A DNA stretch of 64,000 nt from Actinostola sp. cb2023 (taxonomy: Eukaryota > Cnidaria > Anthozoa > Actiniaria > Actinostolidae), in contig JAUJYZ010001162.1 in assembly GCA_033675265.1 (NCBI GenBank), positions 428,001-492,000 on the forward strand, given 5' to 3'. This document shows, piece by piece, positions 40,626 through 52,922 of this stretch (positions are counted from its first letter, which is position 1; each line of letters starts with the position of its first letter). The translations under genes were made by a program, and so were the position numbers. The notes below the pieces were generated by a model, which saw only the letters and a list, made by a program, of their open reading frames with translations, was not told the origin of the DNA and did not search any database.

Positions 40626-43600
40626 TTAACTCTCCAGGGTAATGCTATACCCCAAGTCTTGCACTATATCTAATCGTCCTATTTCTCGTAAAATGTTTAC
40701 TAGTTTTTCCATTGTGCAGTTAGGTTCTCTTTGTTCCCACATTTTTAATACTTCGTCTGTTGGTGAAAATGTAACAGAACGACAGGCTTTGTCTTGAAGT
40801 TCAATGATTTCTGCATGTGTAAACCCTAGTGACCCTGCAACTTGCCGCCAGTCATGACTTTGTGAGTTAATTGTGATATCAAGCTGTCGGCATAGCTTTT
40901 GTCTTCTGTTGTAGTCTGCTAACAGTAACTGTCTGGTTTGTGTATCTGAGGGAATCTGATTGATAACCTAAAAAATAGGATAACTAAATATTAATATTGA
41001 AAGGAAAGGTAGAGTGATTCCAATAAACCTGGGCACTACTAATTAGCTGTCAGTGTTTATTAGATGCAAAGGAACAAAAGAAAACAAAAGAGTGAGTGTC
41101 TAATAGTGTGTATTGATGTAGTTAGCAATGCCCAGGTTTATTGGAATCACTCTATTGCTAGATATTTGTATCATAGAGAGTCATTTTTGTATGAGTGGGA
41201 AACCTGAGGCACAGAGTTACGGTACAGAATCAAAAACATCTATTCAACCAATCACTGAGTGCAAAATAATTGTTCAACCAATCAGAATGCTTGGATATGG
41301 CATGGTCATTGCACAGCACAAGCTTTATCATAACTAATTCCCACTCCTATGAAAATGACATATCAGCCAGGTACGGTGAACATAAGGGTGATAATAAATG
41401 ATTGTGTAAAATTTTTAAGAGTCTCACAAAATTGACCCACATCTTGAAATTTCTCAATTTTTGGGAACATGTTTTGGAGTACAACAGTGTCAGAGTCTTG
41501 TTTTACAATCAAATTAAATAATTATAAAATCAGGACTCCATTTAAACCAGTTATGCTGAACTGGAAATCTCCTGTATAAATATTTGTTTAAATAAATGAA
41601 AGCTACTGGGCTTGAATTGATATTGCTGTCTTACAGTCTTGCAATTAAACCTCAATAATTTAATAGCAATTGATAATGATTTAATAACAGTACTTAAAAG
41701 TACTATCCACCACTCCTGTACACTCCTAGAATGCTTGCAGTGCTCACCTTTCTTTGAAAGACCTCATTTATTCCCATATCAGCTCTGCAAGTTCTACGGC
41801 AAGTCATTGTTGCTGTTGGTCCAATGGATACATTGCCAATGAACTGGTCGTTTGTGTTGTCAGAGTTTTGAATGTGGAATTCAATGATAAACCAATCACC
41901 TTTCCTTAGGTTCTCAATGTCATTCAATTCTATATTCTACCAAAAAAAACAATAATATAACTGTTAGTTTGCTGTTTGGGATTGATAATGTTAGGTACCG
42001 ATAGTTAGGCTAGTAGCAAAACTGTACAGCATTATTATGCCATATCTGGAGTCCATTTGTAATAATAATAATAATAATAATAATAATATCATGATTGCAC
42101 AATAGACCTTTTTGCCGATACGGTGGCCATTTTGGATTCTATTGTTTTGGCTAAAACATTATGGGATGCTCAGGGTGCAAATGACCCAAAAACTGTACAG
42201 TGTGGAGTTGCGTCAATATATTTATTTTTCTATGTCACTCGAGCCATAGTGTTGTATGGCTTACTATCTACATGTGTTGTGTATTGTATAATTTTGTACA
42301 AATTCATTGCTTTAAATTAAGTTTTCATAGTTTTTCATGGCCAAATGGTTACTAGCTTGCACCCTGGGCATCCCATAATTATTCAATATGGCCGCCGTAT
42401 CGGTAAAAAGGTCTATTTAACAGATATGTTCTCTAATAATGTTACGGAAAGATAACAGAGTACAATTTAAGGTCCCTATATTATTCATTCTACGTACAAG
42501 ATGAACAATTCCATTCATGAGTCTTACCTGTTGGTTATCATTGAGCAAATCAAAGCCTTTTGTTGATGCGTTTACAGTGACTTGAATACTGACGTCTGAT
42601 AACACCTCTAGAGAGTGGCTCTTCAATAAGCGATGATTGCTGAATGCTTCAATATCTTTAACCCTCTGAAATCAACATAAGAAGATTAACTTAGCATAAA
42701 ATTAGTCAGCATATAGCTCAAGAATATTGTTCTAAAACTATTTTCACAATTATAATGACAGTACTAGGAAAGGAGGCCTGCCGTACTGTAGTACTAGTAT
42801 AACATATAAATTGAGGGAAAAGTGCTATAAAGATAATAATAATAATATAATAAATAAAATTTATATAGCGATTTAACAAGATAGCCATAAAGTTCTTCTG
42901 AGTGTTAGATTCTCTTTCTCCTTTCTTTCTATGGCTAACACTCACAAGAATGTTAAGGGTATCTTTATAGTACTTTACAGGGGCGTAGCCAGGATTTTCC
43001 ATTGGGGGTCACACTCCATAGTGTCACCACCAAATCCCCCCCCCCTCCTCAAACATATAAATTTAAAGAGTAGACCCAGAGGAAGGGGGGTCACAGGCAC
43101 CCTGTGACCTCCACCTGCCCACGCCCCTGCTTTAACTTTCCCTCAATTTCTATTTTCACAATAGCTTAGCAACCTTATGAATTATGTAATTTACTTCAAT
43201 GTTTTAATATGATTGTGTAATTTTTAGTGATTGACAACTTTAGCATAGTAGACACAATAATATTTATTTATTTATTAAGCTTCCAACAGAAATTTACCTT
43301 AAAAGTGGTATCCTTGTCATCCTGATGCATAAATGCCACTCGCAAGAACCAAACACGTCCACTGACAGGAGTGGATGCAAATAAGGCCACTTGAATTCTT
43401 GGAGCTGAACAAGTGTCTGCGACACTGATACATGAATTAGCAGGGCTTTTTAGTTTGGGTGGTAATGGTGGGGGTCTCTGAGGGACTTCCGTAGCACAAC
43501 TATGATTGTTTACTGGTCTTTGAAGTCTTGGGGGTAGCTTTGGTGGAGATGGTCTTGGTGGCAAGGGCGGTGCATCGGATGGCTTTACTCCACCAATCAT

Positions 43601-46346
43601 TGAGTAAATACTACTTTGATGTTGCCAGTTTTCATAGCAACTTCTAACACTGCTACCAGAGAAGATGTTCACATAGGTACTTGGTGCCTCCTCAGGGTTG
43701 TTTACATTCATGTAGATGTAGAAGGTTGGTCTAAAAACCTTTGAACCTTTTACATTTGCATAGTTTTGACTGGGATCTTCTCTAATGATATCACTTCTGT
43801 CTGTGCTTGACTGATCCTTGTCACAGCCATTGATGGAGTTTAAGTTGTTGTCAAATTTCATTGTTTGTTGAAAAATCGATGGGTTTTCTTTTCGTTCCAG
43901 ATGAGAATAAATTTTGTTGTCTGAGACGGAATGTAAAATTCCAGGAAAATTCACCAATTCATGAATTCTGTTTTTATTTTCGTGTAATAGAGTTTTGTTG
44001 AAATGCTCTTTGTTGGATTGTTTTATTGATGGATAGGATTCACTGCGTCTTGCTTTTGGATGTGTAGGAAACCTAATCTCAACAGTTTCCTTAACTGGTA
44101 CATTAGAGGTAGACCTTCTCCTGGTAGGTACCCTTAGTTTTTCAACAGTGGTTAGTGGCATACTGTTGCTTCGTCTTTGTAACATTGTGGAATTAACACT
44201 AAGATGGTTTTCACATGTTCCATTGTAGGTTATTCCATTTTCTATGGTTGGCGGATCCATTGGTATAATCGGAGAAGCTGAATGAAGTGAAGATAATGAA
44301 GAATGCATCATAGTGATAATTGGAGTAGTATCCACTGTATTATAACAAGGATGGAGTTGCATGCAACTATCTGCCATTTCTTTTTGAATATCTTGGATGT
44401 CCTCTTGTGACTTGACATACATGAACAAGTCTTTGTTGGCTTCTTGGAAATTGTAGATGTGGATACCATGTCTTTCCCATTTGAATTCTGCAAGAGGTTC
44501 AACAAGCTGCCATTTTTGAAGTACTTTCATAAATGGGCTCTTGGATGTTAAGCAAGCAGTGTGCTTGTAGATGTGGAACTGTGCTGCCCCTGATGGGACA
44601 GAGTTGTTGGAGTCTGAGTCAACCGATACTTCAAATGAAGTTACTGGAAAAAAGGAGGATAATATTTCAGTTTATATTTGATTGCCTTCAGCAATGAGAT
44701 TGTGTGTATTTATGTTATGACAACAAGAAAGCTATCTTCAAACTACTGCAAACTACTTGGGAATGCATCTACATTGTAGGTGGACACCTGTCTAAGATAG
44801 ACACCTTTGTCTTGTCCCTGAAATTATTATGCATTCTGTTTTTCTAAGACAGACACCTTTCTATGAGTTGGACAGTAAAAGTAGTGTATGTCTCAACAAA
44901 TGATTGTGAGTGAGTGTGGAGTGATTTGGAGTCAATTGAAAATATTTATTTATTTAAATGTCAATCACTTACTTTCACATAGTTTCTCAACAGCATCAGC
45001 AAGCTTGTCCAGGTCTTTCACTTCCCCATCACAATGAGCAGCAAACAGATATGGTTCCTTGGATTTACTTAATGACAGCAGCCCCAATAAGTTGTGTTTG
45101 TTGTCCTCGGAGACGTCTCTAATTACAGCATGACTACCAGGTGAAATGGCAATCTCTATAGAGGATCCTGGTCCAAGCTTCCTTATTGCTTTCGCTACTG
45201 GTCTGTGGTGAGGGTAAATGTCGAGATAGCCTAGAGAGAGAGAGACAGATATTTTATATCTAACACGTTGTTCAGCCTGATTGATGGTATGAATCTAATG
45301 ACTAAAACTTTGGGAATTATAGGCACATTTGAAAACGTCAATTAAAGCAAAAACTTTTTAAAATGTAGTATTGTAGAAACAAAAATAACCATTGAATGAT
45401 AAAAAATCCTAAATGTAACTTCCTTATTTAGACTAATTACGAAAATAAACGTGAAATATTTATAATATAGTATTTCACTTCGCTGTAGCTCTAGGTTTCT
45501 TTTTATCTACCTATATTAATCGTTCAAATATGGACTAGAGATTTCGCGTGACGTACAAGAGTTAATTAATTCCGGCACGTAACATGAGGAGGCATCGGGG
45601 ATTCCCGTAAATTTAGATTTTGCAGGATTAACATTTAGTGGGCGACTTTCTCTGTGTTATTTCTAATCATAAAGTTAGAACTATAAGCGAATCCCTATAA
45701 GCCATTGCTAAGACAGGTACTGGCCCACTTTGTATCCCTTTGCAGTGTCAATCTCTCGTAAACAGAACTGTTGAATTAGCATTTGTAAATGTTTACGTCA
45801 GCACGACATTTTAATCCTTGAATTGTATGATTTCTAGATAACTTTCAAAAATAAATTAATTATTAAGAATGAATCTTTAAATCACTTGTTGCTTGGACGA
45901 CACATAAGTAAGGATATTTTACAGTAAACGTTATTATGTACGTTGCTTACACTTTTGGCTGATATCCAAAGATCTTCTCAATACCACGAATCTTTTTTTC
46001 CACTACAAGGGAAACGATACAAAATTATACACTTCAATTAGTTAATGTAAAGGATATGGTTTGATGTAGGAAATACCTCATTCCAATTACAATATTATTA
46101 CTGATGAAGCAGTCATGATTTGCGACTTGTCTTCAAAATATTACATTATTTCGCATCAAGAGATGCTTTGGTATATTTAAAGACCAACAAACAGACATAC
46201 ATACCTTTCCTGACGTCTTTCTGAATAGAAGCTGCAGAGAAAGTTCTCTGTGATAGTTCAATGAGCTTGGCATAGCTGATCATATGTACACACCAGCCGT
46301 CGCTCTCTGTCCAGCGCGGAAGCAAAGATGCGATCGAGTATGACAT
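40626..46346 (-). CDS. DOK-like PH/PTB adaptor with UPA and Death domains (6 exons)
   Basis: Exons in transcript order: 46346-46205, 45230-44973, 44643-43298, 42665-42528, 41936-41748, 40967-40626. They total 2415 nt, 804 residues, with all phases matching. Residues about 14-131 look like a PH-type fold (PYLFAAHCDGEV, then a helix KLADAVEKLCE). Residues 135-230 match the IRS/DOK-type PTB pattern (SGAAQFHIYKH, KWQLVEPLAEFKWERHG). The middle is disordered and Ser-rich, with four Grb2-type YxN sites: Tyr428 (YANV), Tyr444 (YMNV), Tyr457 (YVNI) and Tyr470 (YENW). Residues 491-533 hold PxxP ligands (PPLPPRPSPPKLPPR, RPPPLPPK). Residues about 547-690 resemble a UPA domain (SGRVWFLRVAF, KGDWFIIEFHI) and 715-800 a Death domain (DWRQVAGSLGF, VLKMWEQRE). 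No ZU5 is evident. It is probably a cytosolic scaffold joining tyrosine-kinase signals to Death-domain assemblies. Domain calls are by eye. Confidence 0.82.
41010..41154. mobile_element. MITE family C, complete copy
   Basis: TAGAGTGATTCCAATAAACC at the left is inverted at the right (GGTTTATTGGAATCACTCTA). It is 145 bp, starts and ends with TA-type edges as in mariner-like elements, and lies in the adaptor's last intron. A half copy is at 49148-49214. Confidence 0.85.
41177..41359. mobile_element. MITE family B, copy 2
   Basis: Reverse-complement relative of 23640-23835, about 183 bp, with AGAGTCATTTTTGTATGAGT at the left and a matching inverse at the right. It lies directly beside the family C MITE. 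Confidence 0.6.
42101..42417. mobile_element. MITE with AATAGACCTTTTT ends
   Basis: The left arm contains AATAGACCTTTTTGCCGATA and GGTGGCCATTTTGGA. The right arm ends in CCGTATCGGTAAAAAGGTCT. It is about 317 bp, sits in an adaptor intron, and abuts an (AAT)n tract (42060-42088). Confidence 0.8.
42978..43129. mobile_element. hAT-type MITE
   Basis: The ends CAGGGGCGTAGCCAGG and CACGCCCCTG are typical hAT termini, and CTTTA flanks both sides. About 152 bp in an adaptor intron. Confidence 0.7.
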
Positions 46347-47000
46347 ATTATGCGTAGGTGTGGGTCTATGACGTCAATGCTGCTAAAATAACCCCAGACC
46401 TGAAGCCACGTACTAATTATAACTTCTTGGATTAATTCAAATCGTACAACAGTAATCCATACATTACTGATATTCAATTGTTGGACCATATTTTGAAGGC
46501 GATGTTTACACCAAGATACCAAGAGCTAGGTTTTCACAGACCGCAACGTCATCACTACGTATTTACACACTCGGCTTGAAGTTTCGAATAGGATGTCAAA
46601 TAGGACGTGACCAGGACTCGATATTATGAATTGGTTCTGTAGTTTCTACCACGTGGATTGCAAATACTGTCAGAAACACTAAGCACGAAGTCAGTTTAAA
46701 AACTAAGTTTTTTCTTCTCCATAATTCACAAAACCCGTGAAATAGATACTAGAGTACTGTCGGATCCTGTCGGAATCAGACCCCGGGTAGCAGACGGTAT
46801 AAATTTCATTGTTTTCTTTTGTGTTTATTTGACTTAGATATTTTAATATTGTTTCATGAGTTTTCTGAAATCACTCTATAATTCCAAATTATACAAAGGA
46901 CTGATAATAAGATTTCCAAGAATTCAAAGAGTAACATAATATCTCTCCAAAAGGACCGATAATATTTGCGCCTCTTTGAGTACGCAGCGGAAGTACAAGT
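46347..47000. other. Upstream region of the adaptor gene
   Basis: It should contain the adaptor promoter and 5' UTR, given the divergent start at 46346. No clear element was seen. Open frames are short and lack domains. Confidence 0.4.
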
Positions 47001-47531
47001 GACGCACTTCGTGCAAGGTCGACGACAAACAATATGCCAAGGCTGATGGCGATTATGTCCTAGATAGACACTAGATACAGGTCAGATAATATTCAAATGT
47101 ACGTTGTGAAGTAAAACGAAGCCAAGTTATAAAGTTATAGAAACAAAGAATAAAGTGTATTTTTTTGACGCATTTCGTGCAAGGTCGACGACAAACAATA
47201 TGCTAAGGCTGATGGCGATTATGTCCTAGATAGACACTAGATAGACACTAGATACAGCTCAGATAATATTCAAATGTACTTTGTGAAGTAAAACGAAGCC
47301 AAGTTATAAAGTTATAGAAACAAAGAAAAAAGTGTATTTTTTTGACGCATTTCGTGCAAGGTCGACGACAAACAATATGCCAAGGCTGATGGCGATTATG
47401 TCCTAGATAGACACTAGATACAGCTCAGATAATATTCAAATGTACGTTGTGAAGTAAAACGAAACCAAGTTATAAAGTTATAGAAACAAAGAAAAAAGTG
47501 TATTTTTTTGACGCATTTCGTGCAAGGTCGA
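47001..47531. repeat. Tandem repeat, about 166-bp unit, 3+ copies
   Basis: Units start at 47001, 47167, 47344 and 47510 (GACGCATTTCGTGCAAGGTC, or GACGCACTTCG in the first). Spacings are 166, 177 and 166. The second unit has an extra 11 bp (ATAGACACTAG). The fourth is cut after 22 bp by the fold-back at 47532. Confidence 0.92.
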
Positions 47532-47900
47532 CCACAGGTAGCCCAAGCTATTAATGAGAGGCTTGTATCGAGCTATATATAAGAGTTTGTATGGGACCTT
47601 AGGCTCTGGTCGATAATTCCGTGAATAATAGGGCAAATAAACTCTAACCTTCCAGTAGTGTTGTTTGTGTCCTTATTGATCTCTGGTAGCGATTTCAGGG
47701 AAATCCCGCGATTTTTAGCCGAGCTCTCCTGAAATCGCTACCAGAGATCAATAAGGACACAAACAACACTACTGGATTTATTAGAGCCATTTTATTTGCC
47801 CTATTATTCACGGAATTATCGACCAGAGCCTAAGGTCCCATACAAACTCTTATATATAGCTCGATACAAGCCTCTCATTAATAGCTTGGGCTACCTGTGG
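47532..47900. mobile_element. Fold-back element with CCACAGGTAGCCCAAGCT ends
   Basis: Arms of about 170 bp run from CCACAGGTAGCCCAAGCT to AGCTTGGGCTACCTGTGG and are nearly perfectly complementary, with a loop of about 25 bp near 47705-47730. The same terminal sequence occurs in 3863-4466. No clear target duplication. Confidence 0.85.
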
Positions 47901-48309
47901 GGTATCTAAAAGGGGAGGGGAGAAAGGTAAGACGAGGAAAGACAAGAAGGAAGTTTACATAATGACGGCGTATTATGAACCTGATAATTGATAATGATTA
48001 ATTATTTTACTAAACGAAATTAAAATGATTACTCAACGGGTTTCCTGTGATAAAGGAAATGACGGGAACTACTTCATGTAAGAGTACTTATATTGTCCTG
48101 AAGGTTATAGTGGGTGAACAGTCTGTTTTTCGGGGAGGGGGAGGGGGAGGGGGGTCTTGCCTGCCCTTTTCGTCCTCTCCTTTCCCCCTCCCCATTTGAC
48201 ACCCTGGATTTCCAACAATAGGATAAAAAAGCAAGAATGATTCAATTTTCAAGACCAAAACACAAAAACATTTCCAGACCGCAAATGTTCAAAGTTTTCA
48301 ATGTTTGCT

Positions 48310-48660
48310 ACATCAGTTGCTCTAAGTCCCGTCGTGCACTAAACGACAGGAGTTGCTGAGCATCTTCTCTGAGACCATGGACCTGTTCCAGACAAAAAAA
48401 AGATAATTTTGCGACCCTGCTCCAGACAAAATGGTCAAAATAGGTACCCTGTTCCACACTAGAAGCAATAAAAATATACTCTGTTCCAGAGTATTATTTC
48501 CAGAGCCAAACTGAACGTAAAATATACCCCTGTTCCAGACAGAAACACCGATTTGTATACCCTGTTCCAGAGTCAGAGAGACAAAAACCATAGAGCGGCA
48601 CATCCCAGTATAATAGTCCATATATGGGAGTACCCCCCCCCCCCCCCCCCGGGGAAACCG
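48310..48660. repeat. Degenerate CTGTTCCAGA repeats beside a poly-C tract
   Basis: About five imperfect units of 40-60 bp, each with CCTGTTCCAGA or a variant, then GCGGCACATCCCAGTATAAT and a run of about 22 C. A related sequence (GCGGCACATCCCTATATAGC) is at 57018-57060 inside the large transposon. The minus-strand frame here (48621-48322) is a by-product of the repeat. Confidence 0.6.
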
Positions 48661-49147
48661 GCGCCAATAAGCCAGTAAGGTTCAGTGCGCATGCGATTTA
48701 GAAACAAAACAATAGAACGAGTAGACAATCGTAGATAATGAATTCTGTTGTTAGTATTATCCAATCACAACGGCTCTTCTATTAAAGCAGCTGCGTGTCA
48801 CTGATCTTTTCCTGACAAACGAGTGCGTTACATTTCTCCAGCCGAGTGCACCACGGTTCATTACCATAAAGTAGGGTGTTGGCGTCATGAAGTAGAACGA
48901 GTTTTGTTATCAGAATAAAAGATCGGAAATACTAGTCGTGTTTGTGATATCGAAAGCGGAAATAACGCGATAATAGTTCGTGATCGCTCTTTGTTTTATA
49001 CAAACCGGCATCGATATTGCCCTAGCGTGCCATGTGCTCGTTATGCTTGAATTCATACTTTATCAAGTTGTGCTATTTTAATATTTACTTGAAACGTTTG
49101 TGCTCTAAACTACTGTAAACAAATTGAGACTATTAGAATGATTCCAA
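48661..49147. other. No feature recognised
   Basis: Unique-looking AT-rich sequence with no exon or inverted repeat that I can support. Confidence 0.4.
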
Positions 49148-49214
49148 TAGAGTGATTTCAATAAACCTGGGCACTACTAATTAGCTGTCAGTGTTTGTTA
49201 GATGCTCTAACAAA
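49148..49214. mobile_element. MITE family C, half copy
   Basis: TAGAGTGATTTCAATAAACC through AGCTGTCAGTGTTTGTTAGA matches the left half of 41010-41154. The right half is missing. Confidence 0.7.
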
Positions 49215-49315
49215 CGTTTTTAGCAATTGTGTTTAATTATGGATGAATTTGTTGGCTCACGTCGACGTACAGCCAACTGTAAGCAGCAGTTATACGATCA
49301 CACATTTACAATCGC

Positions 49316-49676
49316 AGCCACTTCCAAATCGAGCAGGGGACTGGTACCAAGTCCGTAAAACTAATTCAATTTGATACTAGTAAAATTGGGCATCATTTTC
49401 TGAGAGAGCAGATCAGACTTAGCTAGTCTGCAAAGTTTGGTGAACTTCGGTATAATATTGACGATGCTAGAGGACATCAAAGTTGTCTATTTTCACATAC
49501 AAACTCTGTAAATTTTTGACGTTGTCCAGCCAAACCATACATTCCTTGTAAAATTTTGGCTGGACAACACAATTTCAAAAGTTTATAATTCCGACAGAAT
49601 TCGCCCAAATCAATTTTGTAATTGCATTAATTTTAATAAACTCATTCCCAGTCCCCTGCTCGATTTGATAGTGGCT
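49316..49676. mobile_element. Element with AAATCGAGCAGGGGACTGG ends, carrying a nested hairpin
   Basis: CAAATCGAGCAGGGGACTGG follows AGCCACTTC at the left, and the inverse CAGTCCCCTGCTCGATTTG ends the right. 361 bp. A 48-bp hairpin of the GTTGTCCAG family sits inside at 49521-49568. Confidence 0.75.
49521..49568. mobile_element. Minimal GTTGTCCAG hairpin (48 bp)
   Basis: GTTGTCCAGCCAAA pairs with TTTTGGCTGGACAAC. It shares termini with the longer elements at 32669-33186 and 59214-59501. Confidence 0.55.
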
Positions 49677-50130
49677 AACTTTAGAGCCTTCCTGGGAAAG
49701 CCTGCCCTCCTGAGAGTTGGAATGACCGTATAATAAAGTCAAATGCGACTACGCTAAATTCACTCTCTTAAACTTAGTCGTGTTTGCGGTAATATCTAAA
49801 ACGGAGAAAAAACGACATATTTCCCGTTTCAGTTCTTTTTATTACGAAATTGAAAAAACAACTTCGTGTATTTTTGTTATGTCTGGTCAATCTAGGGGGT
49901 GATTAGCTTACGGTAGTGGTAACCCACTCACGGCGTGGGCCTGTATAATATTACCCCACAAGGAAGTACGAGTTGGACTGTAACGAGGCACGGAAGTATC
50001 TTGTAGTTTACACTCAGTTTAATCAGCAAGCATTACCAAGGGTCTCTATTTATACCGTACAAAGATAAACTTTATTAATGTGTCAAAACTTCTAGCGTAC
50101 CACAAGTGGTACACTAATCGGGGGCACTTA
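49677..50130. other. No feature recognised
   Basis: No supported exon or repeat apart from the edge of the next element. Confidence 0.4.
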
Positions 50131-50668
50131 TAACCTGCGAATACAGCCGCTTTTTTTCGCTCGCCACAGGGGTCTCGCGAAAGAAGCGACCGCGTTGTGA
50201 GGGCAACATTCCTGTACTGTGACGTCATTTTTGACCCGATTCTGGTCAAAGAAGCTGATTGGTCAGCTTGCTGGTAATCGCATTATTTGCATAAATTAAA
50301 CTCAACGACCTGAACAAAATATTACAATATGTCGAGCCGCGGGCGATTTATCGGACTTATCATATGCACATGCAGATGAATAAAATCATGTTCTACAATA
50401 ATTTTGATTGCCGAATCATCAAACTCAGGCCGTTTGGAACCGGTAGTGTTCACAACATGAGCGGCTGTGTTGTATCAGATTTACAACACGAGCTGTCATG
50501 ACCTTAGTCTCCTATGCACCCGTTCTTAGTTTCGGGATCCCTGTGCGGGTGCATAGGAGACTATCATGACCTCAGAGGTCACAGTACAGAAATGTTGCCC
50601 TCACAACGAGACGCTTCTTTCGGGAGACCCTGTGGCGAGCGAAAAAAAGTGGCTGTATTCGCAGGCTA
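50131..50668. mobile_element. Element with TARCCTGCGAATACAGCC ends
   Basis: Inverted arms of about 95 bp: CCTGCGAATACAGCCGC, CGCTCGCCACAGGGTCTC-like and GTTGTGAGGGCAACATT in the left arm (50131-50228), and their inverse at 50575-50668. The open frames 50046-50249 and 50572-50778 lie over the arms and are not genes. Confidence 0.75.
50504..50563. mobile_element. Mini-hairpin element, family H
   Basis: 60 bp, TAGTCTCCTATGCACCCG to CGGGTGCATAGGAGACTA, flanked on both sides by TCATGACCT, a 9-bp target duplication. It is nested in the element at 50131-50668. Confidence 0.85.
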
Positions 50669-51788
50669 GGGCACTTACTGATTTTTAAAAATACAAATAC
50701 AAACAATGACGAATATATACATGTATGTGAATAAAAATCTATAGTATAATACATAGCTGAATAATAAATTAATTGCATCAGGTGGTTACTGGAAAACTTT
50801 AACCTGCTTGTTATATAATATCTGGATAATATCTTAGTTTTGGCAATTCACTGACAATAAACTTGGATAATTTTCTCCCTTTTTCCTTCCACATTTTGTG
50901 TGTTGCAAAATATGTTTAAATAATAATAATAATAATAATAATAATAATTTACTTATAAAGTCGATAACGTAAGGAGTGATTACCCAATCTCCCGAGCCAG
51001 AGGGTACGTGTAACACTCCACAATTGAATTTTCTATTGGAAATCTTAAAACCAAAATACAAAATTGCTCATGTTTTAAGAATTTTGATTATTACAAACTA
51101 AATTCAAAATTCAAAATTGCTACGTTTTTGTATATTCAAACTTTAGAATTAAGTTCAAAAATCTTAAAAGCACACACAATTACATATTTTTAATTTTGAA
51201 AGCAGAACGGAAAACAAAAAAGAGCTAATTGATTATTATTTATTTGAACGTGATTTCAATTTACAAAATCTTTGTAATTTCACTTTTTTAAGTTTCAAAA
51301 GATTGAAGCTCCCTTTAGGGGAGGGGTCAAAGGAGCTGTTGGTCAAGAGAGGACAATATATTTATATCAGTGCCACCCCACCCATATATGTTACTTTTCA
51401 ACCAAGGTACACCCTCTCCCACGACTGAACTTCTGGTGCACATGTCATAATCTACAAACGTGAAAAATCATTTTCGACCAATCATAGCTCTCCATTTTGT
51501 CAGCCAACTTCTCGTTTTGAACTACATGGATCTTATGTCCAGCATATGCTGCAAAATATTGAGTCGGATTTCGAAGTCTTTCCGTGTCCCATCGCCTTTG
51601 TGCCTGATAAAATGGAGTTGTTTTTGCTAAGCTTTGCGGCCGAACCGCTCGTTTTCCAAGATTATAACCCCTAGAACCGGAAGGAGAGTTAATATTCTTC
51701 TACCGTATGTATGCCCAACCTGTAAAAGAACAATAAGCATATACTATAGTACGCTATTAGAATCGTTCAATGAACTTGGTACTACTGA

Positions 51789-52915
51789 CAGTGGAACCCG
51801 GCCTTACGGACACGCAGTTAAAGGGGCAGTGTCAAGCCTCACGCATGCGCATTAAAATCAAAACAATAACACTCGGTTGAGAAGCCTACCTTGCCCGGTA
51901 GCGAGTTACAAAACCCCCCTAAAACCGTTCTAATCGCTAAATAAATGACCTACAGGACTCATGTAGATACTAATCTTTATTTAGAAAGCAATATTAGAAC
52001 TTCAATATATCAAAAGGACTGAATTCTAGATGTGAATTCACGGCGATATCATTTTCCAACGGCCGATCAAATAAAACACAGGAAGCCCAACACATAAATA
52101 GATGGTGGAAGCTCACCGGGTTTACAAGTCGTTCTACGTGAGTTTTTCTCTTCAAAAGTCATGAACAGTACTGCACCTACGATTGATGATCAAGATTCCT
52201 TCGCAATCGATCAGAATTGCCGGTTTACAATTCGGTTTTCTTCACTCGAGGATGATGGCGGGCTGACTCTCAACGGCTGTTCGACACTTTTTTCAACGGC
52301 TTCAAAGTCAGTTCTAAGATGAAATAATCTCCACTAGGAATTGTTGAAAATGAAGAACATGCTTTGAATAATTACTAGTGATCCATTAGACGCTTGAATA
52401 AACATGATTAATGTCGATGGAAACGGATTGAAAGCATCGCTAATAATAAAAGTCCACGGTGGACTTTTATTATTTCTCGCTTCTTCGTACCCAGGCTTGC
52501 GCGGTCGTATGGCTTGACACTGCCCCTTTAATACGGACACCCGGTTAATACGGACACCCGGTTAATACGGACATGTTGTTCTGTCCCAGCTGAAACTCAT
52601 ACAAATGCATGCCTATAAAATATACCCGTTTCATACGTACAACAGATAATACGGACAACGGACACTTTTTCCTCTCCAAATATGCCCATTTTCATACAAA
52701 GTCTACCCGGTTACACTTTATTTTCTCAAGACAACGACAATGTGTAAATTGATCGCTTATATTACATGCGATCAGAGATTCAAGTATTCAATAGCAATTC
52801 AAGTAGCAATAGCAATGTATTACACAATCGCGAATGACGTAAATTGACCAACCCGGTTAATACGGACACTGCGCGGTCTCGTCCCGATGGTGTCCGTATT
52901 AACCGGGTTCCATTG
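51789..52915. mobile_element. Pogo-like non-autonomous element, CAGTGGAACCCGG ends
   Basis: CAGTGGAACCCGG at the left and CCGGGTTCCATTG at the right, with repeated TTAATACGGACAC near the ends. The termini recall pogo/Tigger elements. It is split by a TTAA-flanked insertion. Confidence 0.5.
51828..52531. mobile_element. TTAA-flanked (piggyBac-like) non-autonomous element
   Basis: TTAAAGGGGCAGTGTCAAGC at the left and the inverse GCTTGACACTGCCCCTTTAA at the right give a TTAA duplication, typical of piggyBac-type insertion. The interior has no transposase. It contains a palindrome, AATAAAAGTCCACGG with its inverse (about 52443-52475). Confidence 0.7.
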
Positions 52916-52922
52916 TATTGAA

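Noticed and set aside
48322..48764. Minus-strand frames with repeated VWNR-like words
   Set aside because: Translation of degenerate CTGTTCCAGA repeats. A similar non-coding relative occurs at 57018.
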